64,000 bases of DNA from Achromobacter sp. UMC46. Lineage in GTDB: Bacteria; Pseudomonadota; Gammaproteobacteria; Burkholderiales; Burkholderiaceae_B. The translations under genes were made by a program, and so were the position numbers. The DNA lies in the NCBI RefSeq assembly GCF_014170335.1, contig NZ_LZZS01000030.1:62001-126000 (forward strand), written 5' to 3'. Shown piece after piece: positions 24,304 through 32,160 of this stretch (its first letter is position 1; every line of letters begins with the position of its first letter). The notes under the pieces are model-generated. The model searched no databases. It saw nothing but the letters and a program-made list of their open reading frames with translations, and was not told the DNA's origin.

Positions 24304-26817
24304 CTACTTCGGCGCCGTCACCGTCAACACCACCCCGGCCTTCGCGGCCAGATCGCTGGCGGAAACGCCGACGAACGGCTGCACGCGCGAGACCTGGTTC
24401 AGATCGCAACTGGCCGCGCCCGCCGCGCCGTCCAGCACCTGCTTCACGGCGCGCGCCCCCATCGGGCTGAGCGGCCCGCCGTCGTCCAGCTGCCAGGCCA
24501 GCACATCGGCCACCGCCATGCCGCAACGCCACGGCGTGCGGTACAGCCCAGCGTCATGTTCCAGCAGCATCTTCGCTTTGGCTTCCTTGCCCAGGCGCAG
24601 CATGATCACCAGCGGCAAGGCGTCGGTATCCGCCACGCCGTCGATGCGCACACTATTGCCGGTGCGGTCCGAGGCGTCTGCGCCCTTCTCCAGCCACGCC
24701 AGATACAGGTCATCGGGCAGCCACGGCAGACTGAGCGGCGCGATGCTGTTATTGGACACGCCCGTCGCGTCGTCCGCGCGGGTCAGCGGCACGCCCGCCG
24801 CCAGCAACCGGTCGGCGGTAGCCCGCAGCTTGGCCCGCTGGCCGTCCCACTCGGAATCGTTCTGCTTGATGGCCGCGCGGATCTCCACCTGGTTCCACAC
24901 GCTCAGCAAGCTGGACAGCGACTCCGGCGTCAGCGGCAGGCGCGGCTGGCCGGCGGCTTGCGCCAATTGGTCCACCAGCGCCGGCTGCAGGGTGCGCACC
25001 GCCAGGCTGAAGGCTTCGTTCAGACCATTGCGTTCGGGCGTCTTGCTGGCGCTATAGCCGCCCACCGCCGCGTCCGCCCCGTGCGCCAAGGCGAAGGCCA
25101 CGCGTTCCGAGACCGGAAACACCGCCGTCGGCGTCAACTCGCCGCTGTTCGATTCGCGCAGCGCTTCCAGCAAAGGCGTTTCCCACATGCCGCGGTTGCC
25201 GTAGTACATCCGGACATAGGCCGCGTTGATATCCGCGCCCTTGGCCAGCAACTGCTCGGCGAACCAGAACCGGCTGGGCGAGCCCATGGCGGCATGCAGC
25301 GCGGACCGGCCGTTCTTTTCGCGCGCATTCGGGTCCGCGCCCTTCGCCAGCAAATAGGTCAGGCTGTCCTTGTCTTCGCTGTAGTACGAAATGCGCCGCA
25401 CCAGCAGCGGCGTGCCGTTGTAGTCGACGGCATTCAGCGGCGCGCCCGCCGCGATCAGGGCATCAGCCAGCGCGTAGCGCTCCGCCGCCGGTCGCGTGTC
25501 CTTGGCGTCCGGCAAGGCGCTGGCCAGCAACACGAATCCGTTGTTGGGGCCGTCTGCGCGGGCGCCCGCCGCGAGCAGGACGTGCACCATCTCCAGCTGT
25601 TTGCCGGACACCGCCACGGCCAGCGCCGACGTGCCGTTCTCGTTCACGCCGTTCGGGTCCTGGCCGCGCGCCAACTCGGCGCGCACCGCGTCCACGTCGT
25701 CGGCCCGGATCGCCTTGAAGATCGCCAGCTGGGGCCGGCAGACGTCCGCGTCCAGCGCTTTCTCGTTCAAGGCGGCGCTGATGCGGCCGGCGATATTGCC
25801 GGGGATCGGCTCCTTGGCCGCCAGGCGGTGGGCGCAATACAGGCGGTAGTCCTCGCGTGCCAGCGCCTCGAAGTAGCCGCGCCGGTCGCCGGCCTTCGCG
25901 CTTTGCGCCCAGCGCGCGTCGGCGCGGTTCAGGTAGGCGGCCGTGCGGGACGGGTCGCGCCGCAGCACGTCGCTCAAGACGCGGTCGGCCTGCACGGCAT
26001 CGCCCGACTCGGCCAGCCAGAAGCCATAATCGTTCAATCCCGTCAGCATCTCGGCATCTTTGCCGCCGGGATCGATCTCGCGGAAGTCCTGTTCCATCAC
26101 GAAACGGCGCAGGTCCGCCAGCGCACGTCCGAATTCCGCGGTCTTGCCGCGCGGGATGGCGCGCGCCACCTGATGCAGCGTACGGAACGTGGCCGTCACA
26201 TCCACCGGCGCCTGATGCTCGAAGCGCACGTCGGCGGGAAACGACTTCAGGCGCCCGGGGTAATTCGTCAGCGCCTGCCGCAGTGTGGCCAGGGCTTGCG
26301 CCTTGCGCGCGTCGTCCCAGGGTTCGTTGGCGGTGACGACCGCCAGGCTGGCGTCGGCGCGGACCGTGGCCACATTGCCTGCCGCGTCCACCAGGAAACC
26401 GTCCGACCGCGGGGTATCCGCGTCGTTATAGGTGTAGCCCACCCAATACAGGGTCTCGTCGTTGCGCGGCGCCCGGACTTGCACGTTCTCTTCGCGCGAC
26501 GCCTTCCACGCCGCCGGGTCGATCACCAAGGGTTGCGAACGAAAGTCCAGGCGGAATTCCTTGCCCGTGCCCCGCACGTACCGGTACAGATACAGGCGGT
26601 TCTCCATCTGGCCGACCAGCAGCGCGTCGCGCACGTTCTCGGTGCCCCACACGCGCCGCTCCGGTTCGCGCAACGGGTAGCGCGACAGGCGGATGGATTC
26701 GATGGCGGCGCCGATATCGGACGCCAGGACAGGCGGCGGCGCTGCCGCCAGGCCAGCCAGCGCCAACAGGACGGCACCGGTCATTCGGGAGACTGCGGGG
26801 CGGAAGCAGCGCGGCAT
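24304..26817 (-). CDS. Exported ankyrin-repeat protein
   Basis: An 837-residue protein with a signal peptide (RMTGAVLLALAGLAAAPPPV, cleavage near LASD). The N-terminal 250 residues are unrecognised; around 270-300 there is TPR-like text (WLAESGDAVQADRVLSDVLR, then SRTAAYLNRADARWAQ). From about 380 ankyrin repeats are clear: DVDAVRAELARGQDPNGVNE, NGTSALAVAVSGKQLEMVHV, LLAAGARADGP, LLAKGADPNAREKNGRSALH, LLAKGADINAAY. The C-terminal 230 residues are more degenerate. It probably acts in the periplasm as a protein-binding scaffold. It converges on cyoD, and no immunity or effector partner is evident. Confidence 0.8.
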   Translation of the reverse strand: MPRCFRPAVSRMTGAVLLALAGLAAAPPPVLASDIGAAIESIRLSRYPLREPERRVWGTENVRDALLVGQMENRLYLYRYVRGTGKEFRLDFRSQPLVIDPAAWKASREENVQVRAPRNDETLYWVGYTYNDADTPRSDGFLVDAAGNVATVRADASLAVVTANEPWDDARKAQALATLRQALTNYPGRLKSFPADVRFEHQAPVDVTATFRTLHQVARAIPRGKTAEFGRALADLRRFVMEQDFREIDPGGKDAEMLTGLNDYGFWLAESGDAVQADRVLSDVLRRDPSRTAAYLNRADARWAQSAKAGDRRGYFEALAREDYRLYCAHRLAAKEPIPGNIAGRISAALNEKALDADVCRPQLAIFKAIRADDVDAVRAELARGQDPNGVNENGTSALAVAVSGKQLEMVHVLLAAGARADGPNNGFVLLASALPDAKDTRPAAERYALADALIAAGAPLNAVDYNGTPLLVRRISYYSEDKDSLTYLLAKGADPNAREKNGRSALHAAMGSPSRFWFAEQLLAKGADINAAYVRMYYGNRGMWETPLLEALRESNSGELTPTAVFPVSERVAFALAHGADAAVGGYSASKTPERNGLNEAFSLAVRTLQPALVDQLAQAAGQPRLPLTPESLSSLLSVWNQVEIRAAIKQNDSEWDGQRAKLRATADRLLAAGVPLTRADDATGVSNNSIAPLSLPWLPDDLYLAWLEKGADASDRTGNSVRIDGVADTDALPLVIMLRLGKEAKAKMLLEHDAGLYRTPWRCGMAVADVLAWQLDDGGPLSPMGARAVKQVLDGAAGAASCDLNQVSRVQPFVGVSASDLAAKAGVVLTVTAPK

Positions 26818-26929
26818 GCGGAGGGTAAACCCAGGAAATCAGGGACACCGATCATACCCCCGGGCCGCGCCCGCTCGCGGGTAAGTCCTGAGGCGTTTTT
26901 GTTCCGCATCACGGAATTTCGGCCATCTT

Positions 26930-26955
26930 TCGTTATATATTCCGCAATATAGCGA
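26930..26955 (+). promoter_or_regulatory. ModE-type (molybdate) operator candidate
   Basis: The AT-rich dyad TCGTTATATA (26930-26939) and ATATAGCGA (26947-26955) are separated by 7 bp. From CG to CG the core spans 24 bp with ends CGTTATAT and ATATAGCG, close to the E. coli modA ModE operator as I recall it (CGTTATAT...ACATAACG, also 24 bp). It sits 43 bp before the NifQ-like start. A second small dyad TTCCG-catca-CGGAA lies at 26902-26916. Confidence 0.55.
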
Positions 26956-26997
26956 TTTCATTAACATTTGAACGAATTTAGCGACCGCCACATCCCC

Positions 26998-27627
26998 ATG
27001 GACGCCGTGCTGACCCCTTCCTCCGCGTTGGCCGATACCACCGTACCGGCCCAGCGGTTTGCCCGCGCCCTGCTGCACCATGCGCCGCCCGGCCATCCCG
27101 ACGCCGGTTTTTTCGCCACCGTGATCGGCACCAGCCTGGCGCACCGGGATCTGGCGCGCACCGGCCTGTGCCCCGACGAGCTGCGACAGTTGCTGCACCA
27201 CCTGTTTCCCGGCGCCCTGGCATCCGACGATGCGCGCTTGGCCGCGTTGCGCGAACAGGCGGCGCAATACGCCGCGCAGGGCCGGGGCGATCCCCAGCCC
27301 GGCTTCACGTTGCTGCTGCGCGTGCTGCTGGACGCCTACCGCGCGCCCGAACCCGAGACCACGACCTGGGTCACCGGCGTGCTGGTGCATGCCTGCCTGC
27401 GGCCCGACCATCTTTGGCGCGACCTCGGCCTGTCTGGCCGCGAAGACGTGACCTTCCTGCTGGCGCGCCACTATCCGGGGCTGGTGATCCGCAACACGCG
27501 CAATTTACGCTGGAAGAAATTCCTGGCGTACTCGGCCTGTGAACACGCCGGCCTGCCGCCTTCGGCCGCGCCCGGCTGCCCCGCTTGCGAAGACTTTGGC
27601 GTCTGCTATCCGGATGCGCCCGACTGA
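26998..27627 (+). CDS. NifQ-family protein
   Basis: A 209-residue protein. The last 40 residues match the NifQ C-terminus: RWKKFLAYSACEHAGLP (RWKKF at 171-175), then a Cys cluster C194-P-A-C197-E-D-F-G-V-C203 preceded by Cys181. NifQ binds a Mo-Fe-S cluster and supplies molybdenum for FeMo-co. The canonical spacing, as I recall it, is C-x4-C-x2-C-x5-C; here the first Cys position reads Ser and Cys181 lies 13 residues before C194. ATG 26998 is preferred to TTG 26968. No nif genes are nearby, so a general molybdenum-carrier role is more likely than nitrogen fixation. Confidence 0.75.
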   Translation: MDAVLTPSSALADTTVPAQRFARALLHHAPPGHPDAGFFATVIGTSLAHRDLARTGLCPDELRQLLHHLFPGALASDDARLAALREQAAQYAAQGRGDPQPGFTLLLRVLLDAYRAPEPETTTWVTGVLVHACLRPDHLWRDLGLSGREDVTFLLARHYPGLVIRNTRNLRWKKFLAYSACEHAGLPPSAAPGCPACEDFGVCYPDAPD

Positions 27628-27639
27628 AGGCGGACCGCG

Positions 27640-29793
27640 CTAGAAGCGGTAGGCCACCCCGGCCCCCACGCCCACGCTGCGCCCGGCGGCGGGCTCGTAA
27701 TAGCGGCCGTTGCTTTCGTTGACGATCACAGACCCGGCATAGCGCTTGTCGAACAGGTTGTCCACGCGCGCATGGGCGTTCAATTCCCACGCGCCCAGCC
27801 GTTTCACATAGCCCGCGCTGACCGCGGCCACGAAGTAGCCGGGCGCCTCCTGGTCGTTCGCGTCGTTCACGTAGATCTTGCTCAGGTAGCGGCCTTCCAC
27901 CGACGCCTGCCAGCCTTCCGGCGGCGCCCAGGCCAGCGACGCGAACACCCCCTGGCGCGCGATGCCGGGGATCTTGTTGCCGGCGCGGATATCGCCGGAA
28001 CTGTCGTCGGCGTAGCGCGCATTCAGCCACGTATAGGCAAGCTGCGTGCGCCAGTGGCGCGCGACTTCCCCCGACCAGCCCAGCTCCACGCCGTCGCGCC
28101 GGGTGCGGCCGGCGTTCTGGTAACTGGTGCGCCCGCCTGAACTGCCAGCCGACACGATCTCGTTGTCGGTGCCCGTATGAAACACGGCCGCCGTCGCCAG
28201 GCCGCCCGCCATGCGCGCCTTCACGCCCGCCTCCAGATTGGTGCTCAATGACGGCGCCAGGCCGAAATTCAAACCCGGCAGGCCGCCGGGCCGATACGAG
28301 ATCTCGTTCAGCGTCGGCGTCTCGAAACCGCGCCCATACGAGGCATACACGCTGACGTCCGCACTGGCCGCGTAGCGCAGCGCGGCCACCGGCAACGCCT
28401 TGCGGTAGCGCGCGCCGCCGCTGTCGTCGCCATTGCCGGCCGTGATGTAGTGGTCGTCGGAATCGAAGCGGACCGTGCTGTAGCGCAAGCCCGCGTCCAC
28501 CGTCCAGCGCTCGGATGCCTGCCATGACGCCTGCATATAAGGGTCGGCGTTGTAGACGGTGTTGGTCTCGTCGCGCCGCAGCGCGCCCTGCACGCCCAGT
28601 TGCAGGCCTGCGCCCGAGCCCGTGAAGTTCTGATAGCCCTTGCGGTCTTCGCGCATGGAATCGTAAGAGAACCCGCCGATCAACGTCAGCGGCCGGCCCG
28701 CCAGCTCCACATCGGACGTCCAGCGCAGATCCGCGCCGCCGTACTGGCGCGCCAGGTCGATCACGCCGCCCGCCTGCGTGGGCGCCAATTGCGCCGCCGG
28801 GGGAATCGACTGGTACTGGGTCGTGTCGCGCTGGCCGTAGTACGCCATGATGCGCAAGGTGTTGCGGCTATCCACCTGCCGTTCATACACCACGCCGCCC
28901 TGCGTCTGCCGCACCGTCTTGCGCGTGTCGTACTGCTCGGCCAGCGGGGCGCTGCGCGGGTCGTCCTGAAACTGCGCGTACGTCAGGCCCAACGGGTCCT
29001 GCGCCTTCAGGTCGACGCTGTTGACCACGAGGGTCAAGCGGCTGGCGTCGTCCAGCTGCAGGCCGAGCTTGGCGTTGGCCAGGTTCTTCCGCGCCGCGCT
29101 GTGGTCGCGGTAGCCGTCGGTGGTGAAGCGGCTGGCGTCCAGCACATAATCCAGCCCGCCGGCGCCCCCGCCGCTGGCCTTCGCGCCATAGCGCCACGTG
29201 CCGTAGCTGCCGCCCCACCCGCTTGCCGATAGCGTGGGCGGCGGCGCCCCGTCTTCCGTGTAGACCTGGATCACGCCGCCCGAGGAATTGCCGTATAGCG
29301 CGGAAAACGGCCCCCGCAGCACCTCGACGCGGTCGATCGAGCCGATGTCGATGTTCGACGTCTGCCCCTGGCCGTCCGGCATGGTGGCGGGAATGCCGTC
29401 CACGTAAAGCCGGACGCCGCGCACGCCGAAGGTGGACCGGGCGCCAAAGCCACGGCTGGATATCTGCAGGTCCTGCGCGTAGTTCTGCCGGTTCTGGATC
29501 TGCAGGCCCGGCACGCCCGCCAACCCCTCGGACAGATTGATCCCAGGCTGTCCCCGGCGCATCGCCGCGCCGTCGACCACGTCCACCGACGCCGGCGTGT
29601 CCAGGACCGGCGTGCCCAGGCGCGTGCCCGTGACGACCACGGGGGACAACGTCGACCCGGCCTCCTCGGCCCAGGCCGCGTTCGCCAGCGCTTGCGCCAG
29701 GCCCGCCGCCAGCGAACCGCGCACGGCCCAGCGCACGCCCCACTGCCCTCCTCGTTGCGCCGCCTTGCCGCGCAGTTCGACTTGCTTCGTCAA
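27640..29793 (-). CDS. TonB-dependent outer-membrane receptor
   Basis: About 717 residues. After a signal region (GSLAAGLAQALANAAWAEEA) comes TLSPVVVTGTRLGTP, then a plug domain (LAGVPGLQIQNRQNYAQDLQ, SSRGFGARSTFGVRGVRLYV, DGIPATMPDG, IDRVEVLRGPFSALYGNSSG) and a 22-strand-type barrel ending GVGAGVAYRF with the aromatic C-terminal residue. The frame is open further upstream, but GGGAGAGAGAA just before TTG 29793 supports that start; ATG 29826 or 29832 is also possible. The ligand is unknown; receptors of this subgroup often take iron chelates. It converges on the nifQ-like gene 13 bp away. Confidence 0.9.
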   Translation of the reverse strand: MTKQVELRGKAAQRGGQWGVRWAVRGSLAAGLAQALANAAWAEEAGSTLSPVVVTGTRLGTPVLDTPASVDVVDGAAMRRGQPGINLSEGLAGVPGLQIQNRQNYAQDLQISSRGFGARSTFGVRGVRLYVDGIPATMPDGQGQTSNIDIGSIDRVEVLRGPFSALYGNSSGGVIQVYTEDGAPPPTLSASGWGGSYGTWRYGAKASGGGAGGLDYVLDASRFTTDGYRDHSAARKNLANAKLGLQLDDASRLTLVVNSVDLKAQDPLGLTYAQFQDDPRSAPLAEQYDTRKTVRQTQGGVVYERQVDSRNTLRIMAYYGQRDTTQYQSIPPAAQLAPTQAGGVIDLARQYGGADLRWTSDVELAGRPLTLIGGFSYDSMREDRKGYQNFTGSGAGLQLGVQGALRRDETNTVYNADPYMQASWQASERWTVDAGLRYSTVRFDSDDHYITAGNGDDSGGARYRKALPVAALRYAASADVSVYASYGRGFETPTLNEISYRPGGLPGLNFGLAPSLSTNLEAGVKARMAGGLATAAVFHTGTDNEIVSAGSSGGRTSYQNAGRTRRDGVELGWSGEVARHWRTQLAYTWLNARYADDSSGDIRAGNKIPGIARQGVFASLAWAPPEGWQASVEGRYLSKIYVNDANDQEAPGYFVAAVSAGYVKRLGAWELNAHARVDNLFDKRYAGSVIVNESNGRYYEPAAGRSVGVGAGVAYRF

Positions 29794-29869
29794 TTCTCTC
29801 TCCCGTAGAGCCACGCACCCCGCCATCGCCATTGGAAACACAAAGCGGGAATAGGTTCTAATAGCCGCT

Positions 29870-30085
29870 ATGGAACCATCGCAAGACATCGAACGCCGCC
29901 TGCTCGAACTGGAGGTCAAGTCCAGCTTCGCGGACGACCTGCTCGAGCAACTGAACCAGATCATCGTCCGCCAGCAACAGCAGATAGACCGGCTGCTGCG
30001 TGAAGTGGCCGACCTGCGCCAGCAGACGCCCGAAGGCGCCACGCCTTTCCGCAGCCTGCGCGACGAACTGCCGCCACACTACTAA
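29870..30085 (+). CDS. slyX: SlyX family protein
   Basis: A 71-residue coiled-coil protein: IERRLLELEVKSSFADDLLE, then QLNQIIVRQQQQIDRLLREV, and a C-terminal LRDELPPHY. This matches SlyX in length, the central QxxI/LxxL heptads and the conserved Pro-Pro-His-Tyr end. Function is not well understood. It is transcribed divergently from the TonB-dependent receptor gene. Confidence 0.93.
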   Translation: MEPSQDIERRLLELEVKSSFADDLLEQLNQIIVRQQQQIDRLLREVADLRQQTPEGATPFRSLRDELPPHY

Positions 30086-30096
30086 GCGCGGCGCGG

Positions 30097-30915
30097 CTAG
30101 TAACGGTAGCGCAGCAGCCTGCCCAGGCGCCGCAGCGGCGCCACCCGCCGCATCAGCCAGACCGCCGCCCGGGCGGGCCAGGAAAACCTGGCCCACTGCG
30201 CGCCGTCGCTTTCCTCATACACCCATTGCTCGTCGCGCAGCCGCAACCCGGGCACCTGCGCCTCAAGGTCCAACGGATTGTCCAGGCTCCAGCGCATTAC
30301 CGCGCCCGTCGCCCGGAACATGCGGTTGCGCGATGCCAGCGCCAAGCCCATCCGGCTGTACGCGTCGAACGCGATCTCGCCGGACGGGAATTGCGTGGCC
30401 ACGGCGCGCAGCAATGACAGCACCTCGTCTTCGGCCAGATACAGGAACAACCCTTCGGCCACCACCAGGACCGGCCGGTCTGTCGGGATCCGCGACAGCC
30501 AGCCCAGGTCCGACATGGGCGAGCCCAGCAACTGATAACCGGGCCGCGACGGATACAGCGCCCGGCGCAGGGCGATCACGTCGGGATAATCCACGTCGAA
30601 CCAACTGACCTCGGGCGGCGGCGCCACCCGGAATACCCGGCTGTCCAGGCCACAGCCCAGATGCAACACGGTGGCGCCGCGGTGCGCGGCGATGAATTCC
30701 CGCACCCAGGCATCAAGCGTGTACGCCCGCATTGCCAGCCCGATCATCTCGTCGCGGCGCATGCCCAGCGCGGAAAAATCGTGGTCGATGCGCGCCACGG
30801 CCTCGGCGGCATGGTGGTCCTGCAACAGGGAGCCAGGCAGGCGGCTCTCTTCTGCCTTGGCGTGCAGCGTGATCAGCAGCGTGGCCTTCTCTCCGGTCAG
30901 ATGGACCTTCTCCAT
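30097..30915 (-). CDS. Class I SAM methyltransferase, LCMT/PPM1 type
   Basis: A 272-residue protein with the leucine-carboxyl-methyltransferase-type motif I (VLHLGCGLDSRVFRV), motif II SWFDVDYPDVIALRRALYP, motif LVVAEGLFLYLAEDEVLSLL and FDAYSRMG. Bacterial members methylate carboxyl or hydroxyl groups of small metabolites such as polyketides. The end converges on slyX. The true substrate is unknown and no biosynthetic cluster surrounds it. Confidence 0.88.
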   Translation of the reverse strand: MEKVHLTGEKATLLITLHAKAEESRLPGSLLQDHHAAEAVARIDHDFSALGMRRDEMIGLAMRAYTLDAWVREFIAAHRGATVLHLGCGLDSRVFRVAPPPEVSWFDVDYPDVIALRRALYPSRPGYQLLGSPMSDLGWLSRIPTDRPVLVVAEGLFLYLAEDEVLSLLRAVATQFPSGEIAFDAYSRMGLALASRNRMFRATGAVMRWSLDNPLDLEAQVPGLRLRDEQWVYEESDGAQWARFSWPARAAVWLMRRVAPLRRLGRLLRYRY

Positions 30916-30950
30916 GCGGGCTCCAGGTAGGCCAATGCTTGCACTATCCG

Positions 30951-31008
30951 TTCCATTGATGGCGACTATCTAGAATATCGAACATCATTATTTCCATTAA
31001 TGGAAATA
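30951..31008. promoter_or_regulatory. Two copies of a TTCCATTRATGG operator-like dyad
   Basis: TATTTCCATTAATGGAAATA (30989-31008) is a perfect 20-bp palindrome. A near copy of its core, TTCCATTGATGG, lies at 30951-30962, with centres 42 bp apart, close to four helical turns. Both lie between the divergent methyltransferase and DUF4148 genes, in an AT-rich stretch unlike the surroundings. A dimeric regulator binding twice on one face of the helix is the natural reading. Confidence 0.55.
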
Positions 31009-31136
31009 TGTTTTACCGATATACGGGTTTATCCCTATCTTAATTCAGCGCAGAATTCAGTCATCGGGAAACAGCACGAACCACGACGGATAGGCCGCCG
31101 GATTCGCCCCCAGGCTCTTGAAATCGGAGATTTATC

Positions 31137-31493
31137 ATGAAGAAGACCCTCGCTACCGCTTTGATGTTGTCCTTGGCCGCCCTGAGCGCCGGCGCCTACG
31201 CATCGCAAAACATCGAACCCAACAACGTGCCGTTCCAAGGCGTTTACGGCACCCAGTACGAAGGCCCGACCCGCGCCCAGGTGCAAGCCGAACTGGCTGC
31301 CGCCAAGGCCGCTGGCCTGGTGACCAACGTCGAACCGAACAACGTGCCGTTCCAAGGCGTCTACGGCGCCCCCCAGTCGGGCAAGACCCGCGCTGACGTG
31401 CAAGCCGAACTAGCCGCCGCCAAGGCCGCCGGCCTGGTCAGCAATGTCGAACCCAACGACATGCCCTTCTCCGGCGTCTACCACGGCAACTGA
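31137..31493 (+). CDS. DUF4148 secreted repeat protein
   Basis: A 118-residue exported protein (signal MKKTLATALMLSLAALSAGA, cleavage near AYA-S). The mature part is two and a half copies of a 39-residue unit: N-(I/V)-EPNNVPFQGVYG followed by TRAxVQAELAAAKAAGLV. Units start at residues 25, 64 and 103; the last is cut after the first half. GGAGATTTATC precedes ATG. The TRAxVxAEL helix is the DUF4148 signature. The function is unknown, probably periplasmic. Confidence 0.8.
   Translation: MKKTLATALMLSLAALSAGAYASQNIEPNNVPFQGVYGTQYEGPTRAQVQAELAAAKAAGLVTNVEPNNVPFQGVYGAPQSGKTRADVQAELAAAKAAGLVSNVEPNDMPFSGVYHGN
31209..31490 (+). repeat. 117-bp tandem coding repeat (2.4 copies)
   Basis: The DNA repeats with a 117-bp period inside the DUF4148 gene; for example CAACGTGCCGTTCCAAGGCG recurs exactly one period later. 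The two full units differ mainly at third positions and in the variable TQYEGP/APQSGK stretch, showing recent internal duplication. Confidence 0.8.
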
Positions 31494-31534
31494 TCTGCCC
31501 GGTAACGACCGACTCCCTCCCCTTGTTGTACCTT

Positions 31535-31565
31535 GGCCGCCTTCAATAGGGCGGCCTTTTTTTTT
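31535..31565 (+). terminator. Rho-independent terminator after DUF4148 gene
   Basis: GGCCGCC and GGCGGCC form a 7-bp stem around TTCAATAG, followed by nine consecutive T residues. It ends the 31137-31493 transcript. Confidence 0.92.
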
Positions 31566-31683
31566 ATCGGGTCGCGTCAAGTCAAAACGCGCGCGGACGG
31601 GCGGATTGAAAATGGAACGGGTTCGCGTACTATCGCCTCATGTGCAAGCATGACAATCTGATCCATCCGACAAGGAGCCCATA

Positions 31684-32064
31684 ATGAAAACCACCCGCGT
31701 TCTCGCCGCATTGCTCATCGCGACCGGCTTGTCGGCCACCGCCGTGGCCGCGCCGCCGGTAATGCTGAACAATTCGCTCATCACCGAGATCCCCAAAGGC
31801 GACCGGACGTCGTTCCATGAAGCCGTCGCGCAGGCACTGAACAATTCGGCTGACGGCCAACGCACCGAATGGGCCAGCAAGGCGCAACCCAAGCGGGCCG
31901 CCCCGATCACCGTCCAGCTGACGCCCACGCAAACCAGCAAGGTCAAGGACGACCGCGTCTGCCGCTTCCTGGTGGCGGACTTCGCGCGCACCAGCACCAC
32001 CGAAAAATGGCAGTTCTGGTTCTGCAAGCAGCCCGACGGCACCTGGAAGGCCAGCAGCAACTAA
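31684..32064 (+). CDS. Small exported protein with surface-antigen-like C-terminal motif
   Basis: A 126-residue protein with a signal peptide (TRVLAALLIATGLSATAVAA). The C-terminal part, VCRFLVADFARTSTTEKWQF then WFCKQPDGTWK, has the Cys-Arg...Trp-x-Phe/Trp-Cys...Asp-Gly-x-Trp pattern also seen in the lipoproteins at 35679 and 36227 and in 17-kDa/RT0821-type surface antigens. Before it lies LNNSADGQRTEWAS, typical of that family. The role is unknown. GACAAGGAGCCCATA precedes ATG 31684. Confidence 0.7.
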   Translation: MKTTRVLAALLIATGLSATAVAAPPVMLNNSLITEIPKGDRTSFHEAVAQALNNSADGQRTEWASKAQPKRAAPITVQLTPTQTSKVKDDRVCRFLVADFARTSTTEKWQFWFCKQPDGTWKASSN

Positions 32065-32074
32065 GCGGCCGCCC

Positions 32075-32106
32075 AAAAAAATGCCCCTTGCGGGGCATTT
32101 TTTTTG
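32075..32106. terminator. Terminator between the surface-antigen-like gene and maeB
   Basis: AAAAAAATGCCCC-TTGC-GGGGCATTTTTTTT forms a 7-bp GC core extended by A:T pairs, with poly-A and poly-T on the two sides. It should serve both converging genes. Confidence 0.92.
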
Positions 32107-32160
32107 CAAGCACGCGAAGCGTGTGCGGCGCGGGCAGCGTGGGGGCAGCCCCCCTCTACT

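Noticed and set aside
24556..26952. 798-residue (+) frame opposite the ankyrin gene
   Set aside because: Low-complexity Arg/Gln/His text, no ribosome-binding site; the (-) strand encodes clear ankyrin repeats and a signal peptide.
26998..27627. A nitrogen-fixation locus around the NifQ-like gene
   Set aside because: No other nif-like gene occurs in the window, and the Cys pattern deviates from nitrogenase-associated NifQ.
31209..31490. Regularly spaced repeats as a CRISPR array
   Set aside because: The period is 117 bp, the repeats are in frame and encode protein; there are no spacers and no cas genes.
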